The notes beneath the pieces are model-generated. The model saw only the letters and a program-made list of their open reading frames with translations. It did not search any database and was not told the DNA's origin. A stretch of 64,000 nt of DNA from Nonomuraea sp. NBC_00507 (GTDB taxonomy: Bacteria; Actinomycetota; Actinomycetes; Streptosporangiales; Streptosporangiaceae), in NCBI RefSeq assembly GCF_036013525.1, contig NZ_CP107853.1:3472001-3536000 (forward strand), read 5' to 3'. Positions 59,031-64,000 of this stretch are shown here, in pieces. A program made the translations under genes and the position numbers. Within the stretch, counting starts at the first letter, position 1. Each line of letters starts with the position of its first letter.

Positions 59031-60233
59031 TCAGCCAGAGCTCGTGCGCCGCCCCGAGCTGACGTACTTGCGCGGGCGCAGGGCATGGGCGCGCAGGGCC
59101 GCCAGGGCGGCGAGTTGCCCCGGCCGGTCCATCCGCACCACCAGCTCGTCGCTGAACGCCAGCCCCAGCGCGGTCAGCTGGGAGACCAGGTCCGCCACCG
59201 GCGCGGCGACCTCCCGCAGCCCCCTGGCCGGATGCCAGCCCTCGCCGCCGACCACCTCCGCGACCCGCTCGTGCAGCTTGGCCGGCGACATCAGCGTGCC
59301 GTCGGCGAGTAGCATGAGCGCGGCCTCCCTGGCCGACACCTCGAACTCGTGCTCGCCCTTGGCCAGCAGCAGCTTGGTGACCGCCGACCACATGGCCTCA
59401 GGCGAGGTCAGCAGCCGCTGGCCATAGTCGGTGATGACCAGCCTCGTGCCGTCCCGGCTGATGGCGCCCAGCTCCCGCTCGGCCAGCTCGCGCAGCCTGA
59501 GCGCCTCCGGAGACGGCGCCAGCCGCAGCGGCAGCGTGCCCTCCCTGGCCGCCAGGGACAGCAGCCCGTGCAGGGCGGGCAGGGGCTGCGGGCTCACGGG
59601 CGCGTGCAGGCGCACCTCGAACGGCTGAGCCAGCTCCCGCCTGGCCGGGCCGCGGCCCAGCACCCAGCGGTTGAGGCGCTCGCCGTGCACCCGGTTGAGC
59701 CAGCTGTCCCCGCCCAGCTCGGTGCGCGGCTCGGTGAGCCAGCGGCGGGTCAGCGCGGACCGGTCCACCGTCTCGCCGGAGACGATGGCCAGCTCCAGGG
59801 CCGCGGCGCAGGCGACGTGCGCGCCCAGCTCCTCCGGCCCCATGATCATGCTCCACTGGAGCTCCGGCACGTCGGGCGGCAGCACGCCCGTGGCCTCTAG
59901 CGCCTGCTGGTAGGCGCTCGTGCCCGCGTCCTCGCCCTCGCGGGCGTAGGTGCGCAGGATCTGCAGGGTCGTCGGGGACACGCACAAGGCCGCGTAACGC
60001 TCCATCCCACCCAGCTGGAGCAGCCGCCCGAGCGAGCGTGCCAGTCGCTCGTGGTCGCCGCCCACCTTCAGCGGCAACGTGTACCAGAGGAACTCGCAGA
60101 CATCGAGCTGGGTCACCGTCTCCAGCGGTTCCCCACCCGTCAGCCAGCCGACGGCGGTCCTGGCGTCCTCGGCCAGCTCCGGGTGAGAGCGCTCCAACTC
60201 GGCGAGAAGGGCGGTGACATCCGGTGCACTCAT
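59031..60233 (-). CDS. Orphan protein, 400 aa
   Basis: Starts MSAPDVTALLAELERSHPEL. Largely helical and soluble, with LDVCEFLWYTLPLKVGGDHE and a winged-helix-like stretch LLADGTLMSPAKLHERVAEV. No family recognised; the length and codon bias indicate a real gene. A deleted partial copy lies at 56948-57002. Downstream of pmt on the same strand, 113 bp away. Confidence 0.65.
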   Translation of the reverse strand: MSAPDVTALLAELERSHPELAEDARTAVGWLTGGEPLETVTQLDVCEFLWYTLPLKVGGDHERLARSLGRLLQLGGMERYAALCVSPTTLQILRTYAREGEDAGTSAYQQALEATGVLPPDVPELQWSMIMGPEELGAHVACAAALELAIVSGETVDRSALTRRWLTEPRTELGGDSWLNRVHGERLNRWVLGRGPARRELAQPFEVRLHAPVSPQPLPALHGLLSLAAREGTLPLRLAPSPEALRLRELAERELGAISRDGTRLVITDYGQRLLTSPEAMWSAVTKLLLAKGEHEFEVSAREAALMLLADGTLMSPAKLHERVAEVVGGEGWHPARGLREVAAPVADLVSQLTALGLAFSDELVVRMDRPGQLAALAALRAHALRPRKYVSSGRRTSSG

Positions 60234-60346
60234 GCCTGGAAGTTTGCCGTATCGACCCCTGGCCTGACGATGACCGAATCCGGTCCGTATTGGGTCTTGC
60301 ACAGTGACTACCCTAAGAAAGCACTATACGACAGGCGGTAACCGGA

Positions 60347-61981
60347 TCAGATCCATCGTTTTTCGAACAACATGCGGGCCTTCCATTCGGCGTACGGGAT
60401 CAGCTCAGCGGTCAGGATCGGATGCAGCCACCAGAAGTTGATCAAGGCTAGCAGGGCGTAGGCGCCCACGATGGCCGCCCCCCACGTACGCCGCGCCGTC
60501 ACGACACCTTCGGCCGTCCGCGTGGACGGTCCTATCAGCAGCCCGGCGCACAACGTGATGGCCAGCACCATGAACGGCACCATCGGGATGGCGTAGAACA
60601 GGAACATCGTGCGGTTGTCGGCGAGGGCGAAGTAGAACCACGGCAGCCAGCCCATGGCGTAGGCCAGCAATACGGCCCCGGCCCGCCAGTCCCGCGAGGA
60701 GACATACCAGGCGATCAACGCCACCAGCGCCGCCACCGCGCCGAACCAGATCACCGGCGTGCCGACGCCCAGCACCGCCTCCGAGCAGTCCTTGACGCCG
60801 CAGGCGTTCTGCTTGCCCTCGTAGTAGAAGGCGACCGGGCGCAGCAGCAGCGGCCACTGCCACGGCTCGGACATGTACGGATGCGTGGTCTCCAGGTCGC
60901 TGTGGAAGGAGAAGACCTGCCACTGGTATTGGATCCACGACCGCATCGAGTCGAAGAGGAAGAACAACGGATTGTCCGCCGTGGTGGCCCGCTCCCAGTT
61001 GCGCCCATAGCCGGTGTCCGTCGCGAACCAGCCGGTCCAGGTGGCCATGTACGCCACGAACGGCACGATTCCGAACGCCAGGACCCCCTGCGGCACGTCC
61101 TTGTTGAACGCGCCCGCGTACGGACGCCGCAACCCCACGGCCCGCCGTGCCCCGAAGTCCCACAGCAGCGACATGATCGTGAACGCCACCGCGAACGCCA
61201 GCCCCGACCACTTGACCGACATCGCGAAGGCCAGGCACACACCGGCGGCCAGGCGCCACGGCCTGGCCCCCAGCCACGGCCCCTGCGGCGAGACAGGCGA
61301 GTTCTCATACCAGGTGACCAGCCGCTCCCGCGCCTGGTCCCGGTCCACCACGAGGCACGCGAACGCGGCCAGCACCCAGAACATCAGGAAGATGTCCAGC
61401 AGCGCCGTCCGCGACAACACGAAGTGCAGGCCGTCCAGCGCCAGCAGCAGCCCGGCGAAGCAGCCCAGCAGCGTCGAGCGGGTCATCCTGCGCGCCACCC
61501 TGGCCAGGATGAGGATGGACAGCGTGCCGATCACCGCCGCGCTGACCCGCCAGCCGATCGGGTTGAGCCCGAACAACCACTCGCCGACGCCGATCATCCA
61601 CTTGCCGAGCGGCGGGTGCACCACGTAGGAGGCGCACTTGTCGAGCGTCTCCTGGGTGCACGACTGCCAGATGTTGGTGTTGCCGGCCAGGATCGCCTTG
61701 TCCGCGTCCTTGATCGAGACCCGCTCCACACCCCACGTGATCAGCGAGAACGCGTCTTTCATGTAGTAGGTCTCGTCGAACACCACGGCCTTCGGATGGC
61801 CGAGGTTCATGAAACGCAGGATCCCGCCGAAGGCGGTGACCAGCAGCGGCCCGATCCACCCCCACAGCACGCTGCCGCGCATCGGAGGTATGACCCGATC
61901 GCGCACGGAGCGAGTCGGTGGCAGGCTCTCGCCGGCCTCCGATGTCTCGTAGGCCTGGTACGGGGAATCGGTCACCGCCAT
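60347..61981 (-). CDS. pmt: Dolichyl-phosphate-mannose-protein mannosyltransferase
   Basis: A 544-aa GT39 membrane enzyme with about ten helices. The catalytic acidic pair is Asp69-Glu70 in AVVFDETYYMKDA; ARVARRMTRSTLLGCFAGLL and SRTALLDIFLMFWVLAAFAC are typical helices. It moves mannose from a polyprenyl phosphate to Ser/Thr of exported proteins; many secreted proteins here are likely substrates. Divergent from rsmI, the conserved arrangement in Actinobacteria. Confidence 0.9.
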   Translation of the reverse strand: MAVTDSPYQAYETSEAGESLPPTRSVRDRVIPPMRGSVLWGWIGPLLVTAFGGILRFMNLGHPKAVVFDETYYMKDAFSLITWGVERVSIKDADKAILAGNTNIWQSCTQETLDKCASYVVHPPLGKWMIGVGEWLFGLNPIGWRVSAAVIGTLSILILARVARRMTRSTLLGCFAGLLLALDGLHFVLSRTALLDIFLMFWVLAAFACLVVDRDQARERLVTWYENSPVSPQGPWLGARPWRLAAGVCLAFAMSVKWSGLAFAVAFTIMSLLWDFGARRAVGLRRPYAGAFNKDVPQGVLAFGIVPFVAYMATWTGWFATDTGYGRNWERATTADNPLFFLFDSMRSWIQYQWQVFSFHSDLETTHPYMSEPWQWPLLLRPVAFYYEGKQNACGVKDCSEAVLGVGTPVIWFGAVAALVALIAWYVSSRDWRAGAVLLAYAMGWLPWFYFALADNRTMFLFYAIPMVPFMVLAITLCAGLLIGPSTRTAEGVVTARRTWGAAIVGAYALLALINFWWLHPILTAELIPYAEWKARMLFEKRWI

Positions 61982-62058
61982 TCGGACATCGTACGGGGCT
62001 CAAGCCGATAGGTAAGTCGAAACACGGTCTAATGGGGATGCCCTGCCACAATGGGCAG

Positions 62059-62898
62059 GTGGCAGGAGACGGCAGGTTGGTGCTGGCAGGGGCCCCCATA
62101 GGCCAGGCGGGTGACGTCTCTCCGCGGTTGCGCGAGGTGCTCGGGAGCGCCGACGTCGTGGCCGCCGAGGACACCAGGCGGCTGCGCAGGCTCGCGGCCG
62201 AGCTGGGCGTCGAGATCGAGGGCCGGGTGGTGTCCTATTACGACCAGAACGAGGCCGCCCGGGCCCAGGAGCTCCTGGAGGTGCTCGAGCAGGGCCGCAC
62301 GGTTGTGATCATCACGGACGCGGGCATGCCGGGCGTCTCGGACCCCGGCTACCGGCTGACCCGCCTCGCGGTCGAGGCGGGCATCACGGTCACCGCGCTG
62401 CCGGGGCCGAGCGCCGTCACCACCGCACTGGCTGTGTCAGGGCTGGCCAGCGACCGGTTCTGCTTCGAGGGCTTCCCGCCGCGCAAGGCCGGCGACCGGG
62501 CCCGCCGCCTGGCCGCACTGGCCGGCGAGGAGCGGACGATGGTCTTCTTCGAGGCCCCGCACCGGCTGGCGGACTCGCTCGCGGCCATGGCCGAGGCATT
62601 CGGGGCGGACCGCGAGGCCGCCGTGTGCCGCGAGCTGACCAAGACGTACGAGGAGGTCCGCCGGGGCGGGCTCGGCGAGCTGGCCGAGTGGGCGGCCGGG
62701 GGCGTCAAGGGCGAGATCACGATCGTGGTGGCCGGCCACGTGCCCGTGGCGGGCGAGCCGGACCCGGACGCGCTGGTCGCGGAGGTGGACCGCAGGGTGG
62801 CCGAGGGCGCGCACCGCAAGCTGGCCATCGCCGACGTGGCCAAAGAGGCCGGGATCCCCAAGCGAGAGCTGTATGACCTGGTTCACAAACGCCTATAG
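62059..62898 (+). CDS. rsmI: 16S rRNA (cytidine(1402)-2'-O)-methyltransferase
   Basis: A 279-aa tetrapyrrole-methylase-fold enzyme that adds the 2'-O-methyl group at C1402 of 16S rRNA. GAPIGQAGDVSPRLREVLGS, VVAAEDTRRL, ITDAGMPGVSDPGYRL, and FEGFPPRKAGDR are standard. GTG 62059 fits the family start; ATG 62032 would add residues not found in homologues. The second pmt gene overlaps its stop by one base. Confidence 0.93.
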   Translation: MAGDGRLVLAGAPIGQAGDVSPRLREVLGSADVVAAEDTRRLRRLAAELGVEIEGRVVSYYDQNEAARAQELLEVLEQGRTVVIITDAGMPGVSDPGYRLTRLAVEAGITVTALPGPSAVTTALAVSGLASDRFCFEGFPPRKAGDRARRLAALAGEERTMVFFEAPHRLADSLAAMAEAFGADREAAVCRELTKTYEEVRRGGLGELAEWAAGGVKGEITIVVAGHVPVAGEPDPDALVAEVDRRVAEGAHRKLAIADVAKEAGIPKRELYDLVHKRL

Positions 62899-64000
62899 TG
62901 CGCATCGTGAGGAACAGGGGGGTTTCGCCACAGCGGCTCGTCCCGCCCTTTCAGGGGTCCGCGTTGCTGGGCTGGGTGGGGCCGCTCGTGGTCGCGTTGT
63001 TCGGCGGGATCCTGCGCTTCGTCAGGCTCGGCGAGCCCAAGGCCGTGGTCTTCGACGAGACCTACTACATCAAGGACGCGTACTCACTGCTCAGGTACGG
63101 CGTCGAGCGGGCCACCCTGGGTGACGCCAAGGATCCCATCGCCGACCGGCGCCTGATCGCCGGCAACCTGGACATCTTCAAGCAGTGCCCAGAGCCGGCC
63201 GACTGCGCCTCGTTTGTGGCGCACCCGCCGCTGGGCAAGTGGATGATCGGCGTCGGCGAGTGGTTGTTCGGCATGAACCCGTTCGGCTGGCGCTTCGCCG
63301 CAGCCCTCGTGGGCACGCTGTCCATCCTCGTCCTGGCCAGGGTGGCGCGCAGGATGACCCGCTCGACGCTGCTGGGCTGCCTGGCCGGGCTGCTGCTGGC
63401 GCTGGACGGCCTGCACTTCGTGTTGTCGCGGACGGCGCTGCTGGACATCTTCCTGATGTTCTGGGTGCTGGCCGGGTTCGCGTGCCTGGTGGCCGACCGG
63501 GACTGGGCGCGGCGGCGGCTGGTGGACTGGTACGAGAGCGCGCCCATCACCGAGCTCGGCCCGCGCCTCGGGGCTCGGCCGTGGCGGCTGGCCGCCGGGG
63601 CATGCCTGGGCGCGGCCTGCGCGGTCAAATGGTCGGGGATCTTCTTCCTCATCGCCTTCGCGGCGCTCAGCCTCATGTGGGACATGGGGGCCAGGCGGGC
63701 ACTGGGACTGCGGCGGCCGCACCGGGGGGCGCTGACGTACGACGCGCCCGGCGGGCTGGCCGCGATGGCCCTCCTGCCGGCGGCGGTGTTCCTGGCGAGC
63801 TGGACGGGCTGGTTCGCCACCGCCGACGGCTGGGGCCGCAACTGGGACCGGGCCACCTCGGCGCGAAGTCCGATCTTCTTCGTCATCGACTCGATGCGGT
63901 CATGGTTGGACTACCAGAGCCAGGTGCTCGGCTTCCACAGCGGCCTGGACGACTACCACTCCTACATGTCGGAGCCGTGGTCCTGGCCGCTGTTGTTGCG
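62898..64000 (+). CDS. Second dolichyl-phosphate-mannose-protein mannosyltransferase (partial)
   Basis: A second GT39 enzyme, open at the window end (about 367 residues visible). VVFDETYYIKDAYSLL carries the catalytic Asp53-Glu54; ARVARRMTRSTLLGCLAGLL and SRTALLDIFLMFWVLAGFAC are nearly identical to those of the first Pmt, but loops differ. GTG 62898 overlaps the rsmI stop by one base; GTG 62907 is also possible. Probably an in-operon paralogue with different acceptor preference. Confidence 0.88.
   Translation, partial: MRIVRNRGVSPQRLVPPFQGSALLGWVGPLVVALFGGILRFVRLGEPKAVVFDETYYIKDAYSLLRYGVERATLGDAKDPIADRRLIAGNLDIFKQCPEPADCASFVAHPPLGKWMIGVGEWLFGMNPFGWRFAAALVGTLSILVLARVARRMTRSTLLGCLAGLLLALDGLHFVLSRTALLDIFLMFWVLAGFACLVADRDWARRRLVDWYESAPITELGPRLGARPWRLAAGACLGAACAVKWSGIFFLIAFAALSLMWDMGARRALGLRRPHRGALTYDAPGGLAAMALLPAAVFLASWTGWFATADGWGRNWDRATSARSPIFFVIDSMRSWLDYQSQVLGFHSGLDDYHSYMSEPWSWPLLL

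Noticed and set aside
1..64000. tRNA, rRNA, CRISPR arrays, insertion sequences, prophage genes
   Set aside because: Looked for T-arm-like sequences, regular repeats with spacers, transposase and integrase motifs; none seen by eye.

Overview
The window is very GC-rich with GC3-biased codons, many GTG starts, ECF sigma factors, an AfsR/SARP regulator, F420-type oxidoreductases, and TetR, MerR, WYL and Lrp regulators. This points to a filamentous actinomycete, most likely Streptosporangiaceae (Nonomuraea-like); the genus is an inference. No rRNA, tRNA, CRISPR array, transposase or phage module was seen. Nearly everything up to about 60 kb looks like chromosome-arm accessory content: short one- to three-gene units, each with its own regulator. 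The right end (rsmI and two protein O-mannosyltransferases) is core-like.

Layout. 0-7 kb: a chimeric sigma-factor remnant, an APH-like kinase, a SnoaL-like protein, a LysR-HTH/alpha-beta hydrolase fusion divergent from a dead hydrolase read through into a RibD/DHFR-like enzyme, then an epimerase and a PPOX protein. 7-18 kb: a TetR/DHFR-like pair around a clear operator; a large AfsR-type regulator flanked by two MDR oxidoreductases whose upstream regions share an identical 22-bp element; an APH-like kinase; an MFS pump; a TetR-DUF5360 pair; another TetR. 18-31 kb: two alpha/beta hydrolases, a histidine kinase/response regulator pair, an ECF sigma with a CU044_5270-type partner, a third DHFR-like enzyme, two kinase-fold genes, a methyltransferase, and Lrp divergent from an alcohol dehydrogenase. 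31-45 kb: a Tat-exported acetamidase, a deazaflavin oxidoreductase, DinB, NUDIX, a proline-rich repeat protein, a tandem-duplicated orphan, a zinc peptidase homologue with a destroyed active site, prolyl aminopeptidase, TetR with an FAD monooxygenase, LysE, AraC, and a Cmx-like chloramphenicol pump with a predicted leader peptide. 45-60 kb: a 1168-aa modular subtilase, TetR-HAD, VOC/WYL, YciI-SigJ, two MerR loci sharing an operator word, a predicted structured RNA with its own promoter and terminator, and a TetR/hydrolase module inserted beside a partial copy of a neighbouring gene. 60-64 kb: pmt, rsmI, and a second pmt cut by the window end.

Two themes stand out. First, small regulons can be read from operators: identical or symmetric elements link the AfsR regulator, several TetRs and the MerRs to their neighbours. 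Second, the region is a gene graveyard, with fragments of a sigma factor, PPOX, aldo/keto reductase, ArsR, methyltransferase and a 400-aa orphan gene between intact genes, marking repeated insertion and deletion.
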